A stretch of 64,000 nt of DNA from Stichopus chloronotus (taxonomy: Eukaryota > Echinodermata > Holothuroidea > Aspidochirotida > Stichopodidae): NCBI GenBank assembly GCA_021234535.1, contig CM037848.1, positions 12,691,944-12,755,943 of the forward strand. Reading direction: 5' to 3'. The notes under the pieces are model-generated. The model searched no databases. It saw only the letters and a list, made by a program, of their open reading frames with translations, and was not told the origin of the DNA. Below, one piece after another: positions 12,379 through 23,076 of the stretch. How positions within the stretch are numbered: position 1 is the first letter of the stretch; each line of letters starts with the position of its first letter. A program made the translations under genes and the position numbers.

Positions 12379-13240
12379 GTTTGTTTCATGTGGCTTTTAT
12401 CAGTTATGTAAAGAGATAACTGTCTGTGACTCATTGGTACTTTATCGACAAGTTTTGCACAAACTGGTACTGTAGTACAAATGGCATACCTTTACTCCAA
12501 GGAAGATTTCAAAGTCAGCTTCAACTACATTATGCCACTTAGTGGTGGGATTAGGTGAGACTTTAAACATGCAGCGGTAAAAATGGGATAGTAGTAGAGA
12601 GTTTCATGAGAGATCAGTGTACAGAGTGCCACGGGATAGCAGTAGGAAGTGCCATGGGATAGTAGTGAGTGCCATGGTGAAGCAGTGTACTCAGTGTCAT
12701 TAATGAGTGCCATTGGATACTAGTAGGGAGTGCTATAGGGCAGTAGCAGGCAGTGCCATGGGATAACAGGAGGAAGTGCCATGAGAAAGGAGTGGACAGT
12801 GTAATGGGATAGCAGTCAGGAGTGATATGGGATCGTAGTAGAGAGTGCCATTGGATACCAATGGGGATTGCTATTGGATACTAGTAGGGAGCGTTGTGGG
12901 GTAGTAATGGGCAGTGCCATGGGATACCAGTAGGGAGTGCCATGGGATAGTAGTAAAGACTGTCACTGGATACCAGTGGGCAGTGCCTTAGTCACTGTGC
13001 CATGGGATAGCAGTCAATTGTGCCATAGAATAATAGTAAAGAGTGCCATTTGATATCAGTGAGGAGTTCCATTAGATACCAGTGGGGAGTGCCTCGGTCA
13101 CGTCTCAGCATTGATTCTCAATATTTCTGTTTAGCTTTGAATCAGAGTCAATGCAAAGATTGAGGGAGATGTAGAGTTGCCTGTCAAATACATAAATTCA
13201 TTAGAATAGCTACAATACTTTGTGTATCACAAAATTTCAG
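12379..13240. other. Intron inside Ig domain 3, largely minisatellite
   Basis: An 862-bp intron interrupting the Ig between strands B and C. More than half of it is a degenerate 23-24-bp minisatellite (12590-13100). No coding signal. Confidence 0.75.
12590..13100. repeat. Degenerate minisatellite, unit about 23-24 bp
   Basis: About 20 imperfect copies of a unit built on AGTGCCATGGGATAGCAGTA. Copies vary at several positions, and some runs have expanded or lost a few bases. Confidence 0.88.
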
Positions 13241-13454
13241 GTAATTGGGAAACCCACTCCTAAAGTTACTTGGATGATAGATGACAACGAAATCAAAGAC
13301 GAACCGGAGTATATCATCGAGGTGGACGAGACAGAAGGGGTGACAACGCTGACCCTCCCAGAGGTATTCCCAGAGGACAAGGGACTATACACTGTCAGAG
13401 CAGAAAACATTGCTGGAGAGGCCACATCATCTGCCTCATTACTGGTTGATGAAG
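13241..13454 (+). CDS. Exon 5: second half of Ig domain 3
   Basis: Starts in phase 0 after AATTTCAG and ends in phase 1 at GATGAAG|GTAAGG. It supplies the C-strand Trp (GKPTPKVTWMID) and the F-strand PEDKGLYTVRAENIAG, followed by SSASLLV. Neither core Cys is present in this domain. Phase and sequence join perfectly to the exon ending at 12378. Confidence 0.88.
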
Positions 13455-14381
13455 GTAAGGGAGAAATTGGGAAAAGATCAGAAGTGAATTTTGAGTAGAA
13501 AGGAGTTTTGAGATCTGGTGGAAATGGTAATTTCATAGATTGGCCAAGGGAAGTATTTTTGGAGGGATCCAATTGATCTCTTGCAGAACATTATTGCATT
13601 ATTTTGCAATTAAGGATGTCAGCAAAAAATGGTAATTTGCAAAAGTGTTTATCAAAGGTCATTACGTTTTTCAAGGTAGAGAAATGAAATGTGTCCAGAA
13701 GTTCACTTTTGTGATCAAATTTTGGAGAGCTTAATAAAGGAGTTTCAGACGTGTGATTTATTACGAGACTCTATAAAGAGTAGATGCATGCAGTGCAGAA
13801 ATTTAGCCAATTGAAAATTGGCTCAAATTCTCTTAAAACACAAAACGCAGTTTCGTTGTCATTTTCTCATAGCAATTTTTGTATGGCTGTGGTTTAGTGA
13901 GATTTTGATAGGATGCATGACTGAAAAAAACTTCTCTGAATTGTTAGTAGATACAGTTAGATTAAAGAGGTATGATCGACCACAGTCGTCTCATACAACT
14001 CAATAAAGTTTTTCATGCTCTAAAATGTGACATGCCAATAACTCTTTTCGCAGTCTTAACTGCACATGTGCACATCCTTCAATTCAGAAGTTAAACAAAC
14101 GCACTCTCATACTTACAGCAGGTACCAAAAAAACTGAGTTTATTTTAAACTTCAGTCAAATTTTATTTTTTAGACAAATTGCTACTACAAATAAGGTTTG
14201 CCTGTGCAGTTCTGTGTCTCAAAGAGCACATAAACCCCCTCTTGGTCTAAAAAATATTTTCACGCCGTATATGGCGAGCGCAGTTTGCTTATCACGCATG
14301 CATCCCACAATTCCTTATGAGATATCAAGATTGCCGAAACCCTTATCATGTGCTCCAACTTCCACATTTCACACAAAAAAG
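13455..14381. other. Intron, nothing recognised
   Basis: 927 bp, AT-rich, with no exon-like signal and no clear repeat. Confidence 0.7.
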
Positions 14382-14915
14382 GTAAACCAGAACAACAGGT
14401 TCCCGAGGCAATCAACGAAGTAGACAGACCAAGTGTTCTGGAACGTCCAACAGTTGTAGAAACGACAGTGGAGGAAGAGACAACAGTAGTCTCAAGAACA
14501 GGAATACAGCGCCAACCTCCCGATGATAGTGGCATTGTCACAGTCGGTCTGACGCTGGATGACCATCGTACTCCTCAGGATGTGCACATCGAAGTTACCT
14601 TGCCCACAGAGGAAGCACCACCTAAACTGACCCCTCCGGTCTTCATAGAGCCACTTGCACCTCTGATCGTACGGGATGGACAGCCCGTGACCTTCAGAGC
14701 AGTCGTCCACGGGGAACCCATGCCAGAAATAAAGTGGTTCCGCAACGGTGAAGAAATAGATGTGGAAGAGTATCCAGAATTCACCATCGAATGCGTCGAC
14801 AAAGTCTGCACCTTGAAGCTGGAAGAGGCATTCCCAGAGGACACTGGTCAGATCACAATCAAGGCCTCTAATCCTGCTGGAGCTGTCACATCTACGGCCA
14901 AACTGCTGGTGACAG
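14382..14915 (+). CDS. Exon 6: linker and Ig domain 4
   Basis: Leaves in phase 1 at GTGACAG|GTGCGG. The start is ambiguous: AG at 14380-14381 and AG at 14389-14390 both give phase 1, differing by three residues. About 80 residues of Thr/Val/Glu-rich linker (VVETTVEEETTVVSRTG) precede a complete I-set Ig: PPVFIEPLAPLIVRDGQPV, GEPMPEIKWFRNGEE, EAFPEDTGQITIKASNPAG. The usual F-strand Tyr is Ile and both core Cys are absent, but the Trp is present. Confidence 0.85.
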
Positions 14916-15039
14916 GTGCGGTCGATTCTCATGCTTATCTCTGCATGGTCTTGCTGTGTTTTTCTCATGCCGACTCGATGTTCATTCCCTCGTGAAGATG
15001 TGCTCACGTCATCGTCAATGTTTGGGCGTGAACGTTGAT

Positions 15040-15320
15040 TGCTGTCACACCCAGAGTAATATGTATGGTTTCGGTGTATGTGGGACATTTTTTTACATCA
15101 GTAGTAATATGTGGTATATGGTTTGGTATTTGTTAGTCATTGTGGAACATAGGTGTTTCTGGTGTTTGTCATATCAAGAGTAGTATGTGTTATATGGTGT
15201 AGTACTTGTTGGTCATTGTGTAACACAGATGAATGTGTGTTTACGTTTTTGGCACTTGTGCGACATTTTGTCACACTGAGAGTGATACGAGTTACATTGT
15301 TTTGGTATTTGCCAGACATG
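15040..15320. repeat. Degenerate tandem repeat, unit about 65-80 bp
   Basis: Three to four imperfect copies share a 'TGTCACA..AGAGTAATATG' block followed by 'TGGTTTGGTATTTG' and 'GTCATTGTG'. Copies differ by many substitutions and indels. Confidence 0.55.
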
Positions 15321-15549
15321 TTGATGAAGTTGATATCTTTTTTATTGTAATTAACCTCTAACAACCATTTAAGAGAGAATGAAGGATAAGGGTTTAATTA
15401 GAGTAAGTGGACCCCAAAACCATTCCACAACCCCCTTAAGCCATGTCTTTCTTGAAGAATGGGCTTATCGCTGGAGCAATTCACCTCCGGTCTTTATGAC
15501 TGTCACATCTGTATTAAGTCATTACATGGTGTCATCAGTGTTATCTTTT

Positions 15550-15937
15550 TTCTGTGGTACCACAAACCTGATCAAACCCCCCCCCTCTCCTTCTCTTCCA
15601 TCATCCTCTACCTTAAACGAAGATCTTTTGCAGTTTGTTTTCTTGTTACCATAAAGTATGTTTAAATGTAATTCTTTGACATTGTAAGCTTTTGTGAGTG
15701 GTTACTTCAAAAGCAGTGTGCCTTTACCTACTATGAATCATGTTTATCTATATAATCTGTAACATTGTACCTCTTCATACGTGGCACTGTGGTACCAGAA
15801 ACACGATCCAAACAACTTGTTCCCCTCAACCCCTTCCTCTCCACCATCCTGTACCCTTTCAATACAACAATCTTTGCAGTTCATTTTCTTGTTACCGTAA
15901 AGGTCGTTTACGTGTAATCTGTAACATTGTACCTACT
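15550..15937. repeat. Two-copy diverged duplication, offset about 239 bp
   Basis: 15550-15685 and 15787-15937 share GTGGTACCA, a C-rich tract, TCCATCATCC / TCCACCATCC, TTTGCAGTT, TTTTCTTGTTACC and then ACATTGTA. Non-coding intronic duplication. Confidence 0.65.
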
Positions 15938-16274
15938 TAAAGGAAAATCCCATCATCCAGTCACATTTTCGCCCCCGCAAATGATTCCCCCCTCCACTAT
16001 CTTTTACACTCCACTCATCCAGAAAGAAAATCATTTTTCTTATGAATTACTCCATAAAATGTGACAGAATTTCCCTGCTATGCAATTTGTGACTGGAATG
16101 ATCAGAATTTTGTCTCTTCTATTTAGTTTCTGTGACACTTCTTTTTTCAGCAGTATCTGGTCAAACCCTGCAGTCAAATTATTTTCCACATTCAGTCTGC
16201 TATTTTTTTTTCTACTGCAAGCATGAAAGTTAAAAAGACCTAATTTATTTTGCTGTTATTTTCCTGTAAAACAG

Positions 16275-16586
16275 ATGAGGTTTCATCAGAGATTGAGACG
16301 GAGGTGGAAGTCATCACTCCAAAGAAGAGACAGCTGCCTGTCACTGTCGAGGTTCCAGAGGAACTACCACAGGATGAGGTCAAACCCGAGGAAGTGGCAC
16401 CAGAAGAAGCGAAACCCGAAGAAGTGAAACCTGAAGAGACTCAACCAGAGGAAACCCCAGTAGAAGAGGTCCCAACCCTTGAGACACCTGTGGAGGAGAA
16501 ACCAGTAGCCCCCATGGAAGAGGCACCAGTTGAAGAGGCACACAAAGTGCCAGAGGATGAATCAAAGCCCGTAACAGCCGAGAAAG
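16275..16586 (+). CDS. Exon 7: PEVK-like spacer
   Basis: A phase-1 to phase-1 exon of 104 codons between AAACAG and GAGAAAG|GTGAGA. Composition is Pro, Glu, Val, Lys with short recurring units such as KPEEVAPEEAKPEE and TPVEEVPTLETPVEEKP. No domain is expected: this is a disordered elastic-type spacer leading into the SH3 exon. It is symmetric and can be skipped without frame change. Confidence 0.85.
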
Positions 16587-16799
16587 GTGAGACAAGAACA
16601 TGCAGTTGGTGTTTGCATTTGTACTTAAAAAAGATCAGCTGCATTTTCTTACGTGTGAAAGTATATCTTGTGAAACATGCATAACTGGCATTCAACTCTC
16701 CACTAACGAAATGACTTTTAATGGTCTTTTTGATACCTTAACTGCAGGATGAAATTTGTCAAAATGAATGAAGTTTTCTAATGCCATTTATTCGAACAG

Positions 16800-17039
16800 C
16801 TCCACAGCCTTACGTCTCTGTCGGTAATTACATGGCTGAAGCAGAAGAGGTCATGTCAGTCCGAGAAGGAGAGGAACTGGACGTCCTCGACGACTCTAAC
16901 GATGAGTGGTGGCTTGCCCGCAAAGTGGACACCAAGGAAGAAGGTTGGGTTCCAAAAGCATATTTGGCTCCCAAAGAGGAGTATGCTGAAAGGCTGAAAG
17001 ATCAATTGGAGGAAAATATTGAAAGTCTCCCTGTACTAG
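16800..17039 (+). CDS. Exon 8: SH3 domain
   Basis: An 80-codon, phase-1 to phase-1 exon (TTCGAACAG to GTACTAG|GTACGT). It encodes a full SH3 domain: YVSVGNY in place of the usual ALYDY, EAEEVMSVREGEELDVLDD (RT loop to strand b), EWWLARKV (the ligand-groove Trp) and GWVPKAYLAP (conserved Gly-Trp, Pro and Tyr). The tail EYAERLKDQLEENIESLPV is likely helical. SH3 domains bind Pro-rich peptides, and abundant Pro-rich PEVK partners exist in this same protein. An SH3 is known in insect sallimus and in obscurins; here no DH/PH exon follows, favouring the sallimus-like setting. Confidence 0.9.
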
Positions 17040-18623
17040 GTACGTCATGTACTGTCTGTTATAGATGATATATATGTTGCTGTATGAAACATGTAAGTGT
17101 TGTGCACTTAACTATATTTGGTCTACCAGTGTTAGTTGCTCCATATGTAGTGGCTCACCCTCTGCTATTTAAATAACATACTGTATTTGACATCTAAATT
17201 TTAGCTAATGAATATTGTACACTGCCTATTGAGAGGTATACAGTAGAACACATTGTTGGGCATACTTTAGCACTGTCTGTGACACATGCTTGACGTAGGT
17301 ATGTAAAAGATATGTAAAATGATAGGGCATACATGTAGGTATCATAGGTATGTGCTAAATGTAATTATGTATCTTGCTGAGCGAAACTTCTATAGATTAA
17401 GTTACCCCATATTAGGGATTAACTGTACAACTGTATGGGTCGTTTTGTGGTAATAGGTTAATTAAGTACTTCTTGCAGTTAGATATTTTATTGTGTATCA
17501 GACTGTGTCTGTATTGAGCGTACACATTACTGTTGCACTACCTGTGACTGTCACAATATACATCACCTGTTGACATAGTAGATATGTTCCCAAGTAGGCT
17601 ATCGTATAGTTATCCTTTGGACACTCATGAGAAATGTTTTCCAAAATAAACTGTGTCACCCCAAGTTTGTAATGTTTGGAAGCTGTGCGAATGTTTGTTT
17701 TTTTTTTACTTTGCTTGACCATATTGACCGAAATACTACGTCAGTTATATGAATACTTGTTGGATTGCTTGATTACAAGTTGAGTTTGTCAACCATTGCT
17801 AGGTTTAATGCATTGCAGATAGTTTTAAACCTCTTGTGTCACACAAAGTATGTATTCAGGTCAGGATATTGTGAATTTTTCTAAATATTGTACCAATTTA
17901 GTAAGATTGAATAATGCAAAAAATAAAAATGGCAAGTAATCCTCATATTATATGTGCAGTCTGGCAGTATTGTCTGGTCTGTTGGAATATACATGTCATG
18001 AGCGTTGAAACAGGTCAAATTGAAAATATGATTGTAAAACTAGCAGAATAATTGGAGACCCTCAACCTACGTAATAATTTACTTTTTAAATGTTTGTGCT
18101 TAGTCCAAACGATAATTATTCTGTAACGATCATGACCACCCTTTTCATTGTCATCCGCGGGACAAGGTCAGCAGTAAACACCCTTTCAGACTTCACTTTC
18201 AGCCTCTGAAAACAAACCATCATCATAAAACGTTCAACTTGCAATCAAGCTGTATAATGATAATTTAAGCCATTCAAGTGTTGTTTTGATGCATTTCTCT
18301 TTATGTGATCTTATATATTTAAATCATTGCTTTCGTATCATTTTGTCCTGCTTTGTACGTTCTGCACGCATGACTGTAGTTTTTCAGTGGAGGAAGTTTT
18401 ACTTAACAGTTACCCAGTTCAAAAATTGGATGATCCCAGTTAATCCTACTTAATGATCCTTCTTGGTGATCCTAGTTAATCTTAGATCTGCATAGTAGAT
18501 ATCTACTTCCAAACCATAGGTATGTTGCTTGTAGACTATATCAATTTTGCACAAAGTAATCCTAACACAAAATTCTCCTTTTTTGAAACCCTGTATCATA
18601 TTCAATGTCTGTCTGTCATTCAG
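17040..18623. other. Intron, nothing recognised
   Basis: 1.58 kb of AT-rich sequence without exon-like signals. No DH or PH coding sequence is seen, which would be expected directly after the SH3 of a UNC-89/obscurin gene. Confidence 0.65.
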
Positions 18624-18938
18624 AAATCTTAGATGAAGAAACAGAAGAGCTTCAGGCACCAGTCTTCATCAAACCTTTAGAAAAGTCAGTGACTGCTAAG
18701 GAACACCACCCTGTCATATTGGAGTGTTGCGTCGAGGGTATACCTCGCCCAACCATAGCATGGTTCAGGCAGAGCACTCCCATCCCTACAGAAACTCCAG
18801 AATTTGTGATGACTTATGAGGACGACATTGTGCGCCTCACTGTGGCCACTTTGTACCCAGAGGACTCTGGCCAGTACACGTGCGTGGCCAAGAACCAGGC
18901 CGGTACTGATTCGACCCAGACAGAGTTACTTGTGGAAG
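18624..18938 (+). CDS. Exon 9: Ig domain 5
   Basis: Phase 1 to phase 1, TCATTCAG to GTGGAAG|GTATGT, 105 codons holding one complete I-set Ig. Signatures: APVFIKPLEKSVTAKE, VILECCVEGIPRPTIAWFR, LYPEDSGQYTCVAKNQAG. All canonical core residues (both Cys, Trp, Tyr) are present, unlike most neighbours. One-exon, one-domain cassette. Confidence 0.92.
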
Positions 18939-19953
18939 GTATGTATCAACAATTTATGTTTCATTCTATGTATGTATTTCTATGTTTTTAGTGTAACTTC
19001 AATTCTGTAAATATGTGTTGATCATGAAATAAGTGTAATGGTAATATATACACCAGTGTAAGTTTGTGACATGAGTAAGCTTGAGTGATATTGTAAGTAT
19101 ATTACATTTTACACTTAAGTATATAAGTGTACATTTGATACCTAAGTGTACAATTTCTGACATACTTGTATACATTAAGAACGTTAGAAGGTGCACATAC
19201 TTTTGGTTTTGATTTGATGTATTTTGTTTGTTTCTTTATAGCATCAAATGCACATGTGTACAATAGAGTTAATGACACAAAAATGCAGTGAAAATGCAGT
19301 GAAAATGAAGATAAAAAAGATAAAAAGATTAATCTTAGCATAGTAGAACACTCCTTGTTCAGATAACTTAACAAAAAAGAAAAGAGAATTTTAATAAATG
19401 AATGATGTGTGACATAAGAGCTCAAAGATTACAAAGTTGTTACAAACAAAATGAGTATAAGTTCGATCAAATGTGGATTGCCTGAAGTATCTACTCTAAT
19501 TTTAGTGGTTCAAACTTCTCTTCGTACAAACAATCTTTGTAAGACATCAAGGGAACCCTAAGTTTAATTCACTAAGTGTAGATTATCTTAGAGTCTGTCA
19601 CAACTTGCTGATATTTTAATGTTTTGTAACGGATTTGTCGGGAATATTGTCGATGGCAATGGAGGATGTGATGACGTCGCTTGATTTTTGTCGTATGAAC
19701 GACTCCAAGTCATGCAGTATGCAAATTTGTGACTTACTTTCCGTGTAGAACTCTTCCTTTAAACAAATGTATTTGCACTGGTCGTATTTGGAGAAGTTTT
19801 ACAAGCACATTCACAAGGATGGAAAATATTGTTGCAGCTAATGCTACTAATTTGTACCATCAGGGTGCACTTTTTTTGTGCACTTTTTTTTAAGCAATTG
19901 TTGAAATGTTGTGAGATCTATTTATCTTCCCTTTTCTTTGTTGTATCATTTAG
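18939..19953. other. Intron, nothing recognised
   Basis: About 1 kb. A low-complexity TAAGTGTA/TACACTTA-rich stretch near 19030-19160 is partly palindromic. No coding signal. Confidence 0.65.
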
Positions 19954-20014
19954 TTGCACTCTCTGATGCAGAAAGTGTAGATAGTTCTCCATCTTCACGG
20001 AAGACTCTCTCAAG
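19954..20014 (+). CDS. Exon 10: 61-bp Ser-rich micro-exon
   Basis: Enters in phase 1 after ATTTAG and ends in phase 2 at CTCAAG|GTACTT. It encodes ALSDAESVDSSPSSRKTLS, and its last two bases complete an Arg with the first base of the exon at 20549. The phases fit only that partner, so the two exons must be spliced together. The Ser/Arg content (SPSSRKTLSRES across the junction) looks like a phosphorylation-prone linker. The call rests on phase match and splice consensus. Confidence 0.75.
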
Positions 20015-20548
20015 GTACTTTAATCAATTCCCTTTGTTTTTATTTCAAATTACAATAAAGGCAGTTACTCGCCCCAGACAGTTCCAATTCTCCCAACCAC
20101 TCACTTTTAGCCCCTCCCACAGCCTGCCTAAAATTCCTCCCTGTGGTAACACTCCTAACTTAAGGCACAGCTTATCCTGGTGAGCATATAAGGACCACAT
20201 GTGTAATAATCAAACCACTATACTGCTGTGTGGATGCTGTGTAATCTTCTCTTCATCTTTTGAATTTGCTATCAATCAAAGAGCAGAACCTATTGATACT
20301 TTTGTCTATCCCTACCAAAACACGTAGCTTAGGGTGGTGAGTGAATGCCTTTAAACAGTTACCACAAAGAAATAACTGATGGACAACTGATGGTTAACAT
20401 TGGAAATAGTTTTTGTTTCTTCTTCACATATTTTGAACCTTTTGAAGATCTTTTAATTGAACAAAACTTTGTCAAAACTATTTTTTATACTTCACTTACG
20501 AATATTTTCAAACCCCCCCCCACCCCTCCATCCTCTCCCTTCTAACAG
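20015..20548. other. Intron carrying a MITE-like dispersed repeat
   Basis: 534 bp. Most of it is the dispersed repeat at 20053-20356, followed by a C-rich pyrimidine tract before the acceptor. Confidence 0.7.
20053..20356. mobile_element. MITE-like dispersed repeat, copy A
   Basis: Begins with AATAAAGGCA and ends with TGCCTTTAAA, which are near inverted repeats. It shares at least three blocks with 29815-30062, including CCCAACCACT, TCCCACAGC / TTCCACAGC and a TGTGTAATC..CATCTTTTG block, in the same order. No protein coding. Read as a short non-autonomous DNA element; the family is unknown. Confidence 0.65.
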
Positions 20549-20868
20549 AGAGTCAACCATTGATGAGGAAGGAATTAAACCTAAGTTCATGTCGGTCTCT
20601 CGCAACATGATCGTCCAAGAAGGTAAAGAGAAGGTCACATTTGAGTTCAGGCTCATCGCATCTCCAAGACCACAAATCACCTGGTTCAAGGATGATGTAC
20701 CACTGGAGGAGACACCCAGGAGAAGACTGAGTATGGTTGCCGATGTCCACCTGTATTCCTTGACGCTGGACGTGGAAGACGTTACATCCGATGACCAAGG
20801 TGTCTATCGCATCGAAGCAATCAACAGAGAAGGGAAAGCAGTTGCCAACGTCAAGCTAGATGTTACTC
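20549..20868 (+). CDS. Exon 11: Ig domain 6
   Basis: Starts in phase 2 after CTAACAG, completing an Arg codon from the micro-exon, and ends in phase 1 at GTTACTC|GTAAGT. Signatures: KFMSVSRNMIVQEGKEKVT, SPRPQITWFKDD, TSDDQGVYRIEAINREG. Both core Cys are replaced (Phe and Arg), but Trp and Tyr are kept. The preceding 3.8-kb following intron makes this the last domain before a large gap. Confidence 0.88.
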
Positions 20869-20984
20869 GTAAGTTCTTAGCCTGCTTGCTCAGGTTCCCT
20901 GTTTGGATGGCTGCTGTATGTCTGAGCATTGCGGTATATTTCATAACCAACAGAGTTTTTACCATTTTTTCGCTTTGAGTTCAT

Positions 20985-21260
20985 AAAAAGGTGTACAGAG
21001 TATGATCACCATTGCTTCTCCCGGCCATGGCATGGTGATTGCTTCACAAGCTCACCCATGAAACATCAAAACGGACTTTTTTTTGCATACGTGAGACCAC
21101 AGCTCGCTAAAAGTGTGACATTTTTAAAGTCACAGAAAGGTACCAAAAGTCATGGTTGGTATTGCTTCGCACAGAATGATGATAATTGTGCCAAAGCTCA
21201 TATTCATGAAAATCTGTCAAGATGGACTTTTCTTGCCTCCTTGAGACTACACTTGCCATC
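20985..21260. repeat. Two-copy tandem duplication, offset about 150 bp
   Basis: The block from AAAAAGGTGTAC to GAGACCACAG recurs from AGAAAGGTACC to GAGACTACAC. Shared pieces include ATTGCTTC, CAAAGCTCA / ACAAGCTCA, CATGAAA and GGACTTTT. Diverged. Confidence 0.6.
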
Positions 21261-22850
21261 TCATTATTTTAAGACTTGTGTTTGATTTACCACTTAATTA
21301 AATCAACAAAGCATCCATCAATGGGGTCTGTTAATAGAACACCCTCAGAGTGTCGACATGGTCAACAAAATTAGTGAGTCGCACTTAGTGTAGACTATGT
21401 TATCCCTTGGTTCTAAGTTTGAAGCGTCTTTTTTTCAGGTATTTTATTCTTCAAAACTTTAATTAGGTAGAAAACTGTAATCCAAACAACTACTATTACA
21501 GTGTGTGTAATCCTCTATCTGTCTAGGTTGTACTCACATATTTTTTTTTTTCATACTATTACTTTCTTTTTCCTTAATGTTTCCTGTCATTTTCTATTTC
21601 CTCTAACCCTCTCCAAAAAGAGCAATGTCTTCCAAACTGTGAATGTTGGTGTTTCTGCGGTATCACCAAACCCACTCCAGTGATATTTCACCGCTTTTTC
21701 ATTACAAGACTGATTTTTTATCCGTACTTGGTAAAATCTCTGTTAGGATACTAAACTAAGATTTTCAAGTAATGGCATTGTTCGTTTGGCTGAAATCTCA
21801 AATGGCAGGAGGTTTACATGGACATTTATGAAAACTTATCAAAACATTAAACATTCATAAATTAAATGAGCTCTTAATTTTATAATGATATGGTTTTCTT
21901 GAAAATTTTTCTGTAAAAATTACATTCTTACCTGAGAATGATGAAAATGGGTTGATCATTATCATTAGCAATGGTGTGTGTCCTGATTTGCTAACTTTGA
22001 TGTGTTTATAGTTAGTTGTCTTACTGATATTTTCAAAATCTCCTGCAAGTCCTGTTTAAAACAAAAGATCAGATATACAGTATTGCCTTCTCACATTTCC
22101 AAAGTATGGTTGTATCCGTATGTAGATGAGAGCAATGATATTTCTATAAAGCATGGAAAATTACTAACAAAAATGTGTCAGGTGCATCTTTCTGTTCTGC
22201 ACTTCTCTTCTTTGTTACAAATGCTGCACTAATCTTTCATTATTAACAGTTATAGAAAAAGAACTCACAAGTTAATTTCATGCTTTCAAAAAGTAGATTA
22301 TATCTTGCAGTAGACATTCACTTCAGTTGAAACTTTTCAAAGCTGTACTTTTTTCTTTTTTTTTTAAGATAATAGTTATTGCTTCTGAATCATCTTAACA
22401 GGTATTTAACTTTTAATGATGATTCACTTTTAATCATTTTATGTAATCTATTCTTTTAGAAGCAGTGAAGATTTCCTTTTTTTGAGTTGTATCCCTGTCA
22501 TATTGATACGTCTCTGGAATTTGCCTGAGAATTGCTGGCAGTTGCTAAACCTCTTCCAAAAGTCAGTACAGACACAAATGCATGTAAAAACAAGGGTTCA
22601 AGAGTGATTTCTGTGTTCCTAGAAAACTATGTTCATTGTCATGATAATAATGCAAATGACAGAATTTCATTCAGTGGAGAATAACAAACCAAGCTTCAGA
22701 GTTCATGCAAATCTGCACTAGTATTTTTGCACCAGGAATTATAAACACAGAACTTTTTTTTAGTAACATTGGCAGATACTTGAACTACCTATGAAAATCT
22801 GTAGCCTCTGAAATTGTGTCTGATTCGTTGAAGCTCATCAAGAACAGGAA

Positions 22851-23076
22851 TGTCAATGTTTATGAGGTTCGATGTGCCAATGTTCAATGTTCCCAGGGTT
22901 CAGGAACATCGAACATCGAACTTTGCAAACATCGAACCTCAGGTGTTACGAACCTCAGGAATTACATTGACATTTCTGGGACCTTTGAAACCTAGAAATA
23001 ACGAACCTTGTACTCATCGGCAACCGTTGAAATAATTCAAAAAGTGGGGAACATCGAACCCTGAGAACATTGACCC
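22851..23076. mobile_element. Short element with terminal inverted repeats
   Basis: The left end at 22853-22875 and the reverse complement of 23051-23073 agree at 18 of 23 positions, sharing TCAATGTT and GGTTCGATGT. The interior carries several more copies of GAACATCGAA. No coding capacity. Probably a non-autonomous DNA transposon remnant or a short palindromic repeat array. Confidence 0.65.

Larger units (their letters stand above)
14916..16274. other. Intron with two diverged internal duplications
   Basis: 1.36 kb. Holds a degenerate tandem repeat at about 15040-15320 and a two-copy duplication at about 15550-15685 and 15787-15937. No coding signal. Confidence 0.65.

Noticed and set aside
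17040..18623. DH/PH (RhoGEF) exons expected if this were a UNC-89/obscurin gene
   Set aside because: No such coding sequence was seen after the SH3 exon. The next exon is an Ig domain in the correct phase.
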